DNA of 64,000 nucleotides from Hymenobacter persicinus (GCF_004167665.1 NZ_SEWE01000017.1:1-64000), one strand, 5' to 3'; shown: positions 1 to 9,160, counted from the stretch's first letter. Made by a program: numbers and translations. Notes: a model not told the origin generated them from the sequence alone.

Positions 1-897
1 CAGCCCGGCACCTACCGCTCGGCCAGTCTGGCGCTGGCCACCGGCACGAAGGTGCGCCTGCGCATCCGCACGGGCCGCGAGCAGGAGTACGGCTCCGACT
101 TTGTGGCCGTCAAAACCACCCCGCCCATCGACTCCGTGACCTGGAAGGCCGAAACCGACCGGGTGCAGATCTACACCCACGCCCACGACGACACCAAGCA
201 AAGCCGCTACTACCGCTGGACTTACGACGAGACCTGGCAGTTTCGCTCGGCCTTCGATTCGTACTACGAGCTCAAGGATGGCCGGATCCAGCTGCGCACG
301 GAGGATATTTTCACCTGCTGGGGCAATGAAAGCTCCAGCTCAGTACGGCTCACTAACACGCTTAAGCTCGACCAGGACGTGGTGTCGGCCTACCCGCTTA
401 CGTTTCTGCTCTCGACTTCCAAAAAGCTGCCCATCAAGTACAGCATCCTGGTGCGGCAGTACGCGCTGACGCCCGAAGAATACGCCTACTGGGAGGAAAT
501 CCGCAAGACGACGGAAAACATCGGGGGCCTCTACGACCCGCTACCCACCCAGGTTACGGGCAACGTGCACAACCTCTCGGACCCCGACGAGGTGGTGCTG
601 GGCTTCGTGGGGGCGCAATCGGTGACCCAGCAGCGAATCTTCATCGACAACAAGCAGCTGCCCCAGATTATGCCCACCTGGCGCGCCATCACCGGCTACG
701 AAGCCGAGGTTTGTGGCTTTACTGTCTATCCGCCTCCCCTGGGGCCGCCGCCGCTGCCGGTGAACGTGTTCTTCCGGGACGGGACCTTTGTGCCAATTGA
801 TGAAATTTCTCCCCAGCGGAGCTATACTTATTCCACGGCCGAGTGCGTGGACTGCCGCAAGCGCGGGACCAACGTGAAGCCCAGCTTCTGGCCGTAG
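1..897 (+). CDS. DUF4249 domain protein (5' truncated by window edge)
   Basis: The reading frame is open from base 1, so the start lies outside the window; 298 residues are visible. The remaining sequence has the pattern of the Bacteroidota DUF4249 family: a strand with YRLRIRT-like character, then a segment PPIDSVTW and a C-terminal part rich in aromatic and proline residues. DUF4249 proteins are usually lipoproteins or periplasmic proteins encoded beside TonB-dependent receptors; the receptor partner, if any, would lie upstream of the window. The C-terminus contains two Cys (AECVDC). Function is unknown. The stop at 895-897 is followed by a bidirectional terminator. Confidence 0.7.
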   Translation, partial: QPGTYRSASLALATGTKVRLRIRTGREQEYGSDFVAVKTTPPIDSVTWKAETDRVQIYTHAHDDTKQSRYYRWTYDETWQFRSAFDSYYELKDGRIQLRTEDIFTCWGNESSSSVRLTNTLKLDQDVVSAYPLTFLLSTSKKLPIKYSILVRQYALTPEEYAYWEEIRKTTENIGGLYDPLPTQVTGNVHNLSDPDEVVLGFVGAQSVTQQRIFIDNKQLPQIMPTWRAITGYEAEVCGFTVYPPPLGPPPLPVNVFFRDGTFVPIDEISPQRSYTYSTAECVDCRKRGTNVKPSFWP

Positions 898-919
898 CGG
901 TTCGGAACCAGTGAAAAGC

Positions 920-958
920 AACAAAAAAGGACGCCTGCCTGGGCGTCCTTTCTTGTTT
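920..958. terminator. Bidirectional intrinsic terminator
   Basis: The stem AGGACGCC / GGCGTCCT has an A-run on its left and a T-rich run on its right. It separates the convergent DUF4249 gene (+) and LysM gene (-). Confidence 0.75.
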
Positions 959-977
959 GGGCTGACTTCGATGGCGT

Positions 978-1745
978 CTAGTGCGGGGCGCTGAGCACCA
1001 GTACTTCCCCGATGCGGACCCCGTCGTCGGACTTGTGGTTCCAGGCCCGGAGCTGGGCCGGCGTGACGCCGTACTGCCGACAGATGCCAAAGAGCGTGTC
1101 GCCTTTCTGAACTGTGTGGCGCGTGCCCGCGGCCGGAGCCGGGGTAGTGGGAGCGGCCGGTTTGGTAGCGGGAGCTACTGACTGAGCCGAGGTCGGCGCT
1201 TTCGGACTTACCAGAGCCACGGCCGGGGCCGGCTTGCGGGCCTTGTCGGGCGGCAGGGCGATGGTGCCGGTGGGCTCGGGGGCTGCTGGAGGCGGGGCCT
1301 GCACCCGGGCCGTGCCCGCAAAGCCGGAGGCGTGCAGCCGCTCGGCGGCCGCTTTCAGCTCGGGCTGCTTGGCGGCGCGGGCATCGAAGCCCCGAAACTG
1401 CGGGCTGCGCATCAGGGTCTGCAACTCAATCTGCCAGGGCTGCTGGCGCAGACGCTGGGCCAAAAGCTGCTGCTGTTCCCGCGGCAGGCTGGCGGTGTAG
1501 TGGCTCAGGCGCTGATTCAGGGCCGGAATGCTCACCAGAGCTTCGTCGATGAGCTGCACGGCCCGGGCATCGTTGGGCTCGAAGTAGATGCCGCGCAACT
1601 GCCGCACACTGGACTGCACCAGCGTGGCCATCACCCGCACGGAATCATCGGAAAGGGCGGCGGGGGCCGTCTGCTGGGCCCAGGCAGCGGGGGCGGCGGT
1701 CAGCAGGGCGGCGCCGGCGAGCAGGCCGCGGAAGGGAAAACGCAT
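978..1745 (-). CDS. Secreted LysM-domain protein
   Basis: The product has 255 residues from the ATG at 1745; a start 12 bases upstream is possible, but the inner one gives a clean signal peptide (MRFPFRGLLAGAALL, then AWAQ). After the signal comes an alpha-helical region of about 100 residues rich in Leu, Arg and Gln (SLPREQQQLLAQRLR). An Ala/Pro linker follows, then one C-terminal LysM (RHTVQKGDTLFGICRQYGV ... GEVLVLSAPH). LysM binds N-acetylglucosamine in peptidoglycan, so this is a periplasmic wall-binding protein. No catalytic domain is recognisable. It follows the transglycosylase gene by 20 bases on the same strand and is probably co-transcribed with it. Confidence 0.75.
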   Translation of the reverse strand: MRFPFRGLLAGAALLTAAPAAWAQQTAPAALSDDSVRVMATLVQSSVRQLRGIYFEPNDARAVQLIDEALVSIPALNQRLSHYTASLPREQQQLLAQRLRQQPWQIELQTLMRSPQFRGFDARAAKQPELKAAAERLHASGFAGTARVQAPPPAAPEPTGTIALPPDKARKPAPAVALVSPKAPTSAQSVAPATKPAAPTTPAPAAGTRHTVQKGDTLFGICRQYGVTPAQLRAWNHKSDDGVRIGEVLVLSAPH

Positions 1746-1765
1746 AAAAACGGGCAATTGAAAAC

Positions 1766-4030
1766 TTATTTAACCGGCTTAATCAGAAGTTCCTCCCCGG
1801 GCTTCACGCTGAAGTCGGGCTTGTTGTTCCACTCCATGATCTGCGTGATGGTGACGCCGTAGCGCTTGGAAATGCCGTACATCGACTCACCGGCCAGCAC
1901 CTTGTGGCGCACCGGGGCCAAGGCAGCGCCCGGGGCGGGGGCAGTGCTGCCCGCGGGTTTGGCCTCGGTGGGCGCCGGGGCTGAGGCCGGCAGAGCCGTC
2001 GGGGCGGCTACGCGCAGCGTTTGGCCCAGCCGCAATGACGGATTCGGGGGCAGGTTGTTCCAGGCAATCAGGTCGGCGGGACGCAGGCCGTAGCGGCGGG
2101 CAATGGCGTACAGGCTCTCACTTTTCTGCACCACGTGCACGCCCGAAGCCGGCACGGACTCTACGGGGGCCGCCGGAGCGGTAGGGGGCAGCGGGCGGGG
2201 CGCCGGGGCGGCTGGCGCGGGTGCCGGCTTGGCGGCCTCCACTGCTGCCGCTGGGGCAGGCTTTACCGTTTCGGCCGGGACGGGCTTGGCCGGGGCTTTC
2301 GGAGCCGGCGCGGGGCTTTCCTGACGTACTGGGGCCGCGGGCTTGCTTACCGGAACCGGCTCGGCCGAGTCGGGCTCGTCGCTGGGCTCATCGGCAATGG
2401 GGGCGGAGGCGGGGAAAGGCTTTTTGCCGGCCGCGGCGGGCTCGGGGCTGCGCATCGGCGCCGGCGCCGGGGCCGGGCGGCCGGGGCCCGGAACCGGCTT
2501 GGAAGCCTGGGCCGCGGGCAGCTCATTGAGGTTTTCCATGTGGTCGTCCGTCACGCTCTCGGGCTGGGTGACGGTGGAGGTAGTTGCGGCCGAGTCGGCT
2601 TCGGTGGCGTCCTCGATCAGGCGGCTGTCGGCGGCGGTGCGGCCGGTGTAGACCTCGGCTTCGTCCTTCACCTTGATCTTGACTTTCTTACGGGCTGCCT
2701 CGGTTGGGACGGCCGGGGCAGGCTGGGCGTCGGCGGGCCGCTCGAAGGCCGCTACCGCCCCGGCGTCCTTGCTGGGCGCATACTCAATGGCAACTTCCTT
2801 GGGTCGGGTGTGCTGGAGCCACAGAATGCGGCCCGTGCGTAGCTCCTCGTTGCGGGGCATGCGGTTTTTGGCCCAGATGGCCTTGGCCCGCACCCCGTAC
2901 TTCTGCGAAATCGTGGAAACGCTTTCCCCGGGCTGGGCAATGTGGTACTCAACGGCGGCCTTGTCGCGCTTTTTCTGGGTGAAGTAGGGCTGGCCCACCA
3001 CGATGTTATCGAAGGCGAACAGGTCGTTGTACTGCATGAACCGGCGCATTTTCAGCTTGGCCCGTTCCGCCAGGCTCTCCTTCGTGTCGCCCGGCAGGGC
3101 GATGAGGGCCCGCAGGCCGTTGATCTGCACGAATTCGGCGTTTTGAGGGTCCACGGTAGGTTCGTGCAGCAGTTGGCCGCCCACCGTCGCTTTTTGCAGG
3201 GATGCCATGGCCGTGAGCTGAATCGGGTCCGTGACGGGTACCAGCAGCGTGTAGGGCTTGTCGGCGGGCACGGCCGTGCCGGCCAGCAGCCAGCGGTTGT
3301 GCTTGGCCAGCTCGTTGGCATCGGTTTGCAGGGAAGCCGCCAGGGCCGGCAGCTGCTGCCCGGCCAGGGCCGGAAACTCCTGGAGCAGCATGGCCGGCTT
3401 GGGATTTTGCCCGCACACGGGCTCGTAGGCTACTTTGTGGGCCAAAAACGTCAGAATGTACGGGTGGGTCTGCTCCGTAATCTGCATTTCGGTGGCGTTG
3501 TAGTCGGTCGGCAGCGTGTAGGGCTTGGCCCCGGTCAGGCCCAGGTTGTAGCTGAGCAGGGTGTTGAGCCAGTTGTGAAACGTGGCGTTGCTGCGCAGAA
3601 AATACTTGGCCGCCGCCCGCGACGATACCACGATGTGCTTGCGCTCATCCACGGCCTCGTTCACGACCACGCCCAGCTCCGTGGCCGACTCGCGCTTGAA
3701 CTGCCAGTAGCCCACCGCGTCGTGAATCGACTGGGCCTCGCCCTGCAGGCCGCTTTCCTGGAGCACCAGGTAGCGAAAATCCTGGGGCATGGCCTCGGCC
3801 TGAAACACCCGGTCGATAAGCGGGAAGTAGGCGTCGGCGAGGGCCACGCGGGCCTGGAAGGAGGCGGCGTGACTGCGCAGGGCGTCGGCTTTCTGCTGGA
3901 CGGCCTTGCGGGCGCCCTCGGTGAGGCGCAGGTGCAGGCCGGCAAAGTAGAGGTCGGCGGGAACCGCGGCATTCTGGCCGGCCGCCAGCAGCGGCAGCAC
4001 GCAGAGCAGCGTGAGTAAGAGTCGTTTCAT
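1766..4030 (-). CDS. mltD: MltD-like lytic transglycosylase with LysM domains
   Basis: This is a 754-residue exported murein lytic transglycosylase. The ATG at 4030 is chosen because it opens a signal peptide (MKRLLLTLLCVLPLLAAGQ). Residues about 70-200 form the SLT/lysozyme-like domain, with the catalytic Glu in LVLQESGLQ and the motif AVGYWQFK. A LysM follows near residue 365 (HIAQPGESVSTISQKYGV). A long Pro/Ala/Glu linker comes next, then two C-terminal LysM repeats (VVQKSESLYAIARRYGL and HKVLAGESMYGISKRYGV). The family cleaves the MurNAc-GlcNAc bond with formation of 1,6-anhydroMurNAc. The linker of about 200 low-complexity residues is long for the family. The 50-bp palindrome at 4161-4210 lies upstream. 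Confidence 0.85.
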   Translation of the reverse strand: MKRLLLTLLCVLPLLAAGQNAAVPADLYFAGLHLRLTEGARKAVQQKADALRSHAASFQARVALADAYFPLIDRVFQAEAMPQDFRYLVLQESGLQGEAQSIHDAVGYWQFKRESATELGVVVNEAVDERKHIVVSSRAAAKYFLRSNATFHNWLNTLLSYNLGLTGAKPYTLPTDYNATEMQITEQTHPYILTFLAHKVAYEPVCGQNPKPAMLLQEFPALAGQQLPALAASLQTDANELAKHNRWLLAGTAVPADKPYTLLVPVTDPIQLTAMASLQKATVGGQLLHEPTVDPQNAEFVQINGLRALIALPGDTKESLAERAKLKMRRFMQYNDLFAFDNIVVGQPYFTQKKRDKAAVEYHIAQPGESVSTISQKYGVRAKAIWAKNRMPRNEELRTGRILWLQHTRPKEVAIEYAPSKDAGAVAAFERPADAQPAPAVPTEAARKKVKIKVKDEAEVYTGRTAADSRLIEDATEADSAATTSTVTQPESVTDDHMENLNELPAAQASKPVPGPGRPAPAPAPMRSPEPAAAGKKPFPASAPIADEPSDEPDSAEPVPVSKPAAPVRQESPAPAPKAPAKPVPAETVKPAPAAAVEAAKPAPAPAAPAPRPLPPTAPAAPVESVPASGVHVVQKSESLYAIARRYGLRPADLIAWNNLPPNPSLRLGQTLRVAAPTALPASAPAPTEAKPAGSTAPAPGAALAPVRHKVLAGESMYGISKRYGVTITQIMEWNNKPDFSVKPGEELLIKPVK

Positions 4031-4102
4031 AGAAAGCAAAGCCGGAATTCCGGGCGCACTCCTGAAGCTCACCAGATTCCGACTCTACAAAGTAGGCGAA
4101 AA

Positions 4103-4141
4103 ATCGGGGGATGACGGGTCCCACGCCGCAAAATCCCCGAT
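4103..4141. repeat. Imperfect inverted repeat upstream of mltD
   Basis: ATCGGGG (4103-4109) is inverted as CCCCGAT (4135-4141). The same ATCGGGG word recurs in the large palindrome 20 bases further on, so the two structures may be related. Confidence 0.45.
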
Positions 4142-4160
4142 ATGCTCTGCTCCCGAGGTC

Positions 4161-4210
4161 GTTGCATCGGGGGCCGTGGCAAAATATTTTGCAACGGCCC
4201 CCGATGCAAC
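4161..4210. repeat. 50-bp near-perfect palindrome
   Basis: The arms are 25 bases each with a single mismatch, and the arm begins GTTGCATCGGGGGCC. They meet at the self-complementary centre AAAATATTTT. It lies about 130 bases upstream of the mltD start. No adjacent T-run suggests a plain terminator. It could be an operator, a mobile miniature element or an RNA hairpin; none can be chosen from sequence alone. Confidence 0.8.
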
Positions 4211-4249
4211 AACTCAAGTAGGGCTGGTGGCTTGCTGCCCGGTCAGGCC

Positions 4250-4288
4250 GAAAACATAAGCCCTTCCCCGCGTCGACGGAGAAGGGCA
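4250..4288 (-). terminator. Probable terminator of the receptor gene
   Basis: GCCCTTC (4260-4266) pairs with GAAGGGC (4281-4287). Reading on the minus strand the stem is followed by TTATGTTTT. It lies about 90 bases after the stop of the minus-strand receptor gene. Confidence 0.4.
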
Positions 4289-4376
4289 TTAGCCATTAAA
4301 ATGAGCTGGCTCCGCAAAGCAGGCAGGTTCTTCGCGCCGCCTGCGCCTGCGGAAGGATGACGGGCAGGCCAGGGCG

Positions 4377-7361
4377 TTAGCCGCCGAAGCCACCCCCTCC
4401 GCCGCCGCCCCCGGGAGGAGGGCCGCCGGGGCCGCCGCCGGGCGGGCCGAAGCGCCGTTCCCCGCCGCCTTCCCGGGGCGCGTCAGCGGGGCCGGCCCCG
4501 CTGAAGTTGCGGATGTTGTAGGTGAACATCAGCATCAGGTAGCGCTGCAGGATGTTGGTGCGCACGTCCTCAGTGTAGGCGTCGGTGATGTTGCGGCTGA
4601 TGCTGTTGTTCTGGCCCAACAGGTCAAAGGCGTAGAGCTTGATTTCGCCCTGCTGCTTGGCAAAGAGCTTCTTGCCCAGGCTGGCGTTCCAGAGCACGTA
4701 GCTTTGGTTGTAGCCCGCCGTCAGGCCCGAGTATGCCACGTGGTTCACGTCGGTTTGCAGCGTGACGCCCTTGACCAGAATCCAGTTCAGGCGCAAAGTG
4801 GTGTTCTGGCGGAAGTAGTTGCTGTTGTTCTGGCTCAGCAGCGTGTTGCGGGCGTAGGTCTGGCTGGAGTTCGAGGAGAGGGTAAAGTCCAGCTCGGGGC
4901 TGATGTTGGAGCTCAGCACCGCGCCCAGCCCGAAGCTAGGGGCGCGGTTGTAGTTCAAACCCAGGTTCACGATGCCCGGGGTCTGGGAGAAGGTCGCGTT
5001 GGCGTTCAGGTTCAGGTTCGACTTGATGACCTTCAGCGGCAGGGTGTAGTTGGCAAAGGAGCGCAGCGAGTACTGCTTGTTCAGGTTCACGGGCCGGGTG
5101 ATCTGGCCGCCGGCGGGTACGGTCACGCCGCCGAAGTCCTGGGCCCGCTGCAGGATGGTGGTGCTGCTGCCGATGTAGTTGTCGGTGTAGGAGCCGCCGA
5201 GCAGGGCGAAGAAGGAGCGCGAGGTTTCGGGCTGGGAGGAGGAGTAGCGCAGAAACAGGTTGTGCGAGTACTCCTGCTCCAGGTCGGGGTTGCCGGTCCG
5301 GATCTGAAGCTGGTTGGAGTTGTTGACCACTTCCTGGAGCTGGCTGATGCTGGGGTTCTGGGTGCGCATGTTGTAGTTCAGGCGCAGGTTCTGCTGGCGC
5401 GAAAACTTGTACTGCAGCGTCGCGTTGGGCAGCACGTTGTAGAACGTGCGCCGGGTGGTCAGGTCGCGGGGGAAGGTCTGGTCGTTGTCGAGCTTGGCCT
5501 GCTGCATCGAGGCGCCGGCGGCCCACTCCACCTTCTCGAACTGGTAGCGGTAGGTCAGGCCCGCCGAGTTCGTGAGGTAGTTGCTGCGAAACACGTTGCT
5601 CAGCGCCTCGTTGGGCGTGCGGTTGCCGTCGAGCTGGTCGTAGGTGCGCTTGTCGGAGTCGTTGGGGGCGTAGGAAACCGTGTAGTTGGCCTGCAGCTGG
5701 CTTTTCAGGCCCAGCGGCTCGGTGTAGTTGGCACTCACGTTCCAGTTCCAGCCCACCTGGTCGAGGCGGGAGTACTGGTTGGTGGCGGTAACATCCCGGC
5801 GCGGGAAATCCAGGCTGTCGATGCTGGTGGAGAGCAGGTAGTTGTCGGCGTTGCGGTTGTTGTAGGCCGTATTCACGCCCAGCGAGAAGGTGCGCCCGCG
5901 CAGGGCGAAGCGGTGGCGGTAGAGCACCTGGTTGTTGAGCGTGATGCCGTTCTGAGCCGAGTTGTAGCTGCTGTTGTTGGTGCTCTGGATGGTCTGGGGC
6001 ACGTCGGAGGAGCCGCTCAGAAAAGTGCGCCCATCGAGGCCGCTGGTGCTGGTGTTGCGCTGCATGGTGAAGCGCGGCTGCCAGAGTATCGAGTTTAGGG
6101 TATCAAACTTGTGCTCCAGGCGCAGGCTGAAGCGGTTGTTGATGTTGCGCGCCGTGGCCCGGGAGGTTTCGTCGTAGCCGAGCTTGCGGCCCTGCTCCAG
6201 CACGTTGTAGAGGCGGTTGGTGGTGCTAGTGGTGGTGTTGTCGCTCAGGTTGAAGAAGTAGCTGGCCTGCACGTCGGTTTTCTTCTTCCAGGTGTCGGAG
6301 TAGTTCAGGCCGATGGCGTGGGTGGTGGAAATGCCGCCGGTCTGGTTTACCAGAAAGTTGCCGGCGCTGCTGCCCCCGCCGCCCTGACCGCCTCCCCCGC
6401 GGTTGCCGCCCTGCCCGCCTTGTCCGCCGCGAGGGCCCCCGCCCCGGTTGCCACCCCCGCCCTGGGCCGAGGTGCCAATAACGCCGAGCAAGTCGTCGGT
6501 GCCGAAGTTCTGCTCGTTCACGTTGTTGGACTGGGCCACGATGGACAGGCGCTGGCTGCCCTTGAACGAGTTCAGGTTGCCGCTGACCCGGTACTTGCCG
6601 TCGTTGAGGCTGGTACTGCCGCTGGTGGGGCCGGCTCCGGCCAAGATGCGCCCAAACTGCCCGTTGCGGAAGCTGGGCTTGGTGGTGATGTTGATGGTTT
6701 TCTCGGTGTTGCCGTCGTTGAAGCCCGTGAAGGCCGACTGGTCGCTGCGGCGGTCAAACACCTGGATTTTGTCGATGGCTTCGGCGGGCAGGTTTTTGAG
6801 CACGGCGTCGGGGTCGGAGCCGAAAAACTCCTTGCCATCGACCAGAATGCGCTGCACCTGCTCGCCCTGGGCCTGCACCTTGCCGTCGGTGACCGTGACG
6901 CCGGGCATCTTGGTAATCAGGTCCTGGGCGTTGGCGTCGGGGTTGGTTTTGAAGGCCCGGGCGTCGTACTGGGCCGTGTCGCCCTTCTGCACGGCGGCGG
7001 CGGCCTGGCCCACCACTTCCACGCCCTTCAACGCCACGGCGCCCCCGCTCTGCAGCGTCAGGGCGCCCAGGTTCAGGGGCTGCGTGCCCAGCTCCACGGG
7101 GCGGCGCAGGGTGTTGTAGCTCAGAAAGGAAACCGCCAGCACGTAGCGGCCCGGCGCGAGGCCGGTAAACGAAAAGGCGCCGTTGGCATCGGCCGCGGCG
7201 CCCTGCCGCACCGAGTCGGGCAGGTGGGTGAGCAGCACGTTGGAGCCAATCAGCGGGGACTGGTCCTTGCCATCCACGACGCGGCCACTAATGGATAAAT
7301 TCTGGGCCCACGCCCCGGAAACCGAAAACAGACAGAATAGCAGCCACAGCGCTTTTCTCAT
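4377..7361 (-). CDS. Outer-membrane receptor with carboxypeptidase-regulatory and plug domains
   Basis: This is a 994-residue outer-membrane beta-barrel protein of the TonB-dependent-receptor type. Signal peptide: MRKALWLLFCLFSVSGAWAQ. Residues about 22-110 form a carboxypeptidase regulatory-like beta-sandwich (ISGRVVDGKDQSPLIGSNV). Residues about 125-230 form a plug (VQRILVDGKEFFGSDPD, IDKIQVFDRRSDQSAF). The rest alternates like barrel strands. There is no obvious SusC-type N-terminus and no SusD neighbour. Two low-complexity glycine tracts are unusual: residues about 295-335 (Gly/Arg/Gln, within a loop) and the last 30 residues (Gly/Pro). A barrel protein normally ends on an aromatic strand, so the tail must extend beyond the final strand. 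The substrate is unknown. Confidence 0.85.
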   Translation of the reverse strand: MRKALWLLFCLFSVSGAWAQNLSISGRVVDGKDQSPLIGSNVLLTHLPDSVRQGAAADANGAFSFTGLAPGRYVLAVSFLSYNTLRRPVELGTQPLNLGALTLQSGGAVALKGVEVVGQAAAAVQKGDTAQYDARAFKTNPDANAQDLITKMPGVTVTDGKVQAQGEQVQRILVDGKEFFGSDPDAVLKNLPAEAIDKIQVFDRRSDQSAFTGFNDGNTEKTINITTKPSFRNGQFGRILAGAGPTSGSTSLNDGKYRVSGNLNSFKGSQRLSIVAQSNNVNEQNFGTDDLLGVIGTSAQGGGGNRGGGPRGGQGGQGGNRGGGGQGGGGSSAGNFLVNQTGGISTTHAIGLNYSDTWKKKTDVQASYFFNLSDNTTTSTTNRLYNVLEQGRKLGYDETSRATARNINNRFSLRLEHKFDTLNSILWQPRFTMQRNTSTSGLDGRTFLSGSSDVPQTIQSTNNSSYNSAQNGITLNNQVLYRHRFALRGRTFSLGVNTAYNNRNADNYLLSTSIDSLDFPRRDVTATNQYSRLDQVGWNWNVSANYTEPLGLKSQLQANYTVSYAPNDSDKRTYDQLDGNRTPNEALSNVFRSNYLTNSAGLTYRYQFEKVEWAAGASMQQAKLDNDQTFPRDLTTRRTFYNVLPNATLQYKFSRQQNLRLNYNMRTQNPSISQLQEVVNNSNQLQIRTGNPDLEQEYSHNLFLRYSSSQPETSRSFFALLGGSYTDNYIGSSTTILQRAQDFGGVTVPAGGQITRPVNLNKQYSLRSFANYTLPLKVIKSNLNLNANATFSQTPGIVNLGLNYNRAPSFGLGAVLSSNISPELDFTLSSNSSQTYARNTLLSQNNSNYFRQNTTLRLNWILVKGVTLQTDVNHVAYSGLTAGYNQSYVLWNASLGKKLFAKQQGEIKLYAFDLLGQNNSISRNITDAYTEDVRTNILQRYLMLMFTYNIRNFSGAGPADAPREGGGERRFGPPGGGPGGPPPGGGGGGGGFGG

Positions 7362-7456
7362 AACTACCAGCTTAAAGAGTACACAAGCCGGTTAGACGCA
7401 CCCGCGCAGGTAATGTTTAAGTTTGGTGGGCAAGAATTGCCGCCGGCCCGCCGGGC

Positions 7457-8107
7457 TTAGCGCTTCCGGACCAGCAGCAGCCCGTCGCGCAGGGGCAGAA
7501 ACACGTTTTCCACCCGCGTGTCCTGCTGCACCAGGTCGTTGAAGGCCCGCACGGCGTGGGCGTCCTTGTCGGCGGCCCGAAGCGGGTAGGAGGGCAGCAC
7601 CTTGCCGCTCCAGAGCACGTTGTCGATGAGGATAAAGCCGCCGGGCCGCACCTGGGGCAGCACCAGCTCATAGTACACGGCGTTGTTGATTTTGTCGGCG
7701 TCGATAAACACCAAGTCCCAGGCCTGGGGCGGAAGCGCAGCCAGCACGGCCGCCGCGTCGCCGATGTGCAGCTGTACCCGGTCGGTGAGGCCGGCCTCGG
7801 CCAGATAGCGGCGGATTCGGTCTTCCTGCTCGGGGTTTTGCTCCACGGTGTGCAGCTCTCCATCCGGGGCCAGGCCCTCGGCTAAGCACAGCGCCGAGTA
7901 GCCGGTAAAGGTGCCCAGCTCCAGAATCCGGGTCGGGTGCACCATGTGGCTGACCATGCTCAGCAGGCGGCCCTGGAGCTGCCCCGAGAGCATGCGCGGG
8001 GCCAGCACCTGCACGTGGGTTTCGCGGTTGAGGCGGCGCAGCAGGTCGGTTTCGGGGCTGGTGTGGGCCTCAGCGTAGGCCTGGAGTTCGTCGTCGTTGG
8101 ATTGCAC
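7457..8107 (-). CDS. O-methyltransferase (SAM-dependent, class I)
   Basis: This is a 216-residue methyltransferase of the catechol/caffeoyl-CoA O-methyltransferase family. The GTG at 8107 is chosen because a TAnnTTTG promoter lies at 8130-8137; an upstream ATG at 8194 would sit before the promoter and add 29 non-conserved residues. Motif I is ILELGTFTGYSAL; the acidic residue binding SAM is in HTVEQNPE. The metal-binding region is LVFIDADK, and GGFILIDNVLWSG follows, as in the family. Such enzymes methylate catechols or other vicinal hydroxyls using a divalent cation. The substrate is unknown. Confidence 0.88.
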   Translation of the reverse strand: MQSNDDELQAYAEAHTSPETDLLRRLNRETHVQVLAPRMLSGQLQGRLLSMVSHMVHPTRILELGTFTGYSALCLAEGLAPDGELHTVEQNPEQEDRIRRYLAEAGLTDRVQLHIGDAAAVLAALPPQAWDLVFIDADKINNAVYYELVLPQVRPGGFILIDNVLWSGKVLPSYPLRAADKDAHAVRAFNDLVQQDTRVENVFLPLRDGLLLVRKR

Positions 8108-8129
8108 GGGTAGAAGGAGCGTCAGGGGG

Positions 8130-8137
8130 CAAAGATA
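8130..8137 (-). promoter_or_regulatory. Bacteroidota -7 element for the O-methyltransferase gene
   Basis: TATCTTTG on the minus strand matches TAnnTTTG. The expected start of transcription is about 15 bases before the GTG at 8107. Confidence 0.55.
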
Positions 8138-8277
8138 GGGGCCCGGCGGCCGCCGCGGCAGTCGAGCTTGGCGGTTGTCGGGCGCGGGCGGCAAACAATC
8201 GGGTGGGTAAGCGGCTTATTCAACACCTCATTCGAGCCGGCCCAGGGCTGGCCATTTCATCTTTACGCACTTTCTTC

Positions 8278-9141
8278 ATGTCTACCCCAACCACTTCCAC
8301 CAACCCCGCCACGTTTACCCTCGGCGACAAAACGGTGAACCGCCTCGGCTATGGGGCCATGCGCATCACCGGCGCCGGCATCTGGGGCCCGCCCGCCGAC
8401 CACGACGAGTCTATCCGGGTGCTGCGCCGGGCCGTGGAGCTGGGCGTCAACTTCATCGACACGGCCGACAGCTACGGCCCCAACGTGTCGGAGGAGCTCA
8501 TTGCCGAAGCCCTGCACCCGTACCCCGCCGACCTGGTTATCGGTACCAAGGGCGGTCTGCTGCGCACCGGCCCCAACGAGTGGCCCATCGACGCCAGTCC
8601 CAAGCACCTGGAAGAAGCCCTGCACGGCAGCTTGAAGCGCCTTAAGCTCGAGCAGATTGACCTCTACCAGCTCCACCGCGTCGACCCGCAGGTGCCGTTT
8701 GAGCGCACTCTGGAGTTTTTGCAGAAAGCCCAGCAGCAGGGCCTGATCAAGCACATCGGCCTGTCGGAGGTCACGGTGGAGCAGATCAAAAAGGCCCAGC
8801 AGTACGTCAAAGTCGTGTCGGTGCAGAACATGTACAGCGTCGACAACCGCAAGTGGGAAGCCGAGCTGACTTACACCCGGGAGCAGGGCATGGCCTTTAT
8901 TCCGTGGTACCCGCTGGCCGGCGGCAACGCCGACGCCCTGGCGGCGCTGGGGCAGCTGGCCGCCAAGCACCAGGCCACGACCCAGCAGATTGCTCTGAGC
9001 TGGCTGCTGCACCACTCGCCCAACATCCTGCTCATCCCCGGCACGTCCAAGGTGAAGCACCTGGAAGAGAACATGAAAACGGCCGATATTCAGCTCTCGG
9101 CCGAGGACATGCAGACGCTCAATAACATCAGCCCGGCCTAG
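8278..9141 (+). CDS. Aldo/keto reductase
   Basis: This is a 287-residue NADPH-dependent oxidoreductase of the aldo/keto reductase (TIM-barrel) superfamily. The ATG at 8278 (MSTPTTSTNPATFTLG) fits the family; an earlier in-frame ATG at 8203 adds an unlikely leader. Visible motifs are RLGYGAMRITG at the barrel start, FIDTADSYGPN with the catalytic Asp and Tyr, the Lys of VIGTKGGL, and DLYQLHRVD with the catalytic His. The coenzyme-binding C-terminal motif is ILLIPGTSKVKHLEENM. It resembles the YajO/pyridoxal-reductase-like group, but the substrate cannot be assigned. It is monocistronic and ends at a strong terminator. Confidence 0.9.
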   Translation: MSTPTTSTNPATFTLGDKTVNRLGYGAMRITGAGIWGPPADHDESIRVLRRAVELGVNFIDTADSYGPNVSEELIAEALHPYPADLVIGTKGGLLRTGPNEWPIDASPKHLEEALHGSLKRLKLEQIDLYQLHRVDPQVPFERTLEFLQKAQQQGLIKHIGLSEVTVEQIKKAQQYVKVVSVQNMYSVDNRKWEAELTYTREQGMAFIPWYPLAGGNADALAALGQLAAKHQATTQQIALSWLLHHSPNILLIPGTSKVKHLEENMKTADIQLSAEDMQTLNNISPA

Positions 9142-9160
9142 CTGCTGGCGCTGGAGTAAA

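Noticed and set aside
2942..4018. 358-codon plus-strand frame opposite mltD
   Set aside because: Antisense of the transglycosylase domain, with shadow-type composition.
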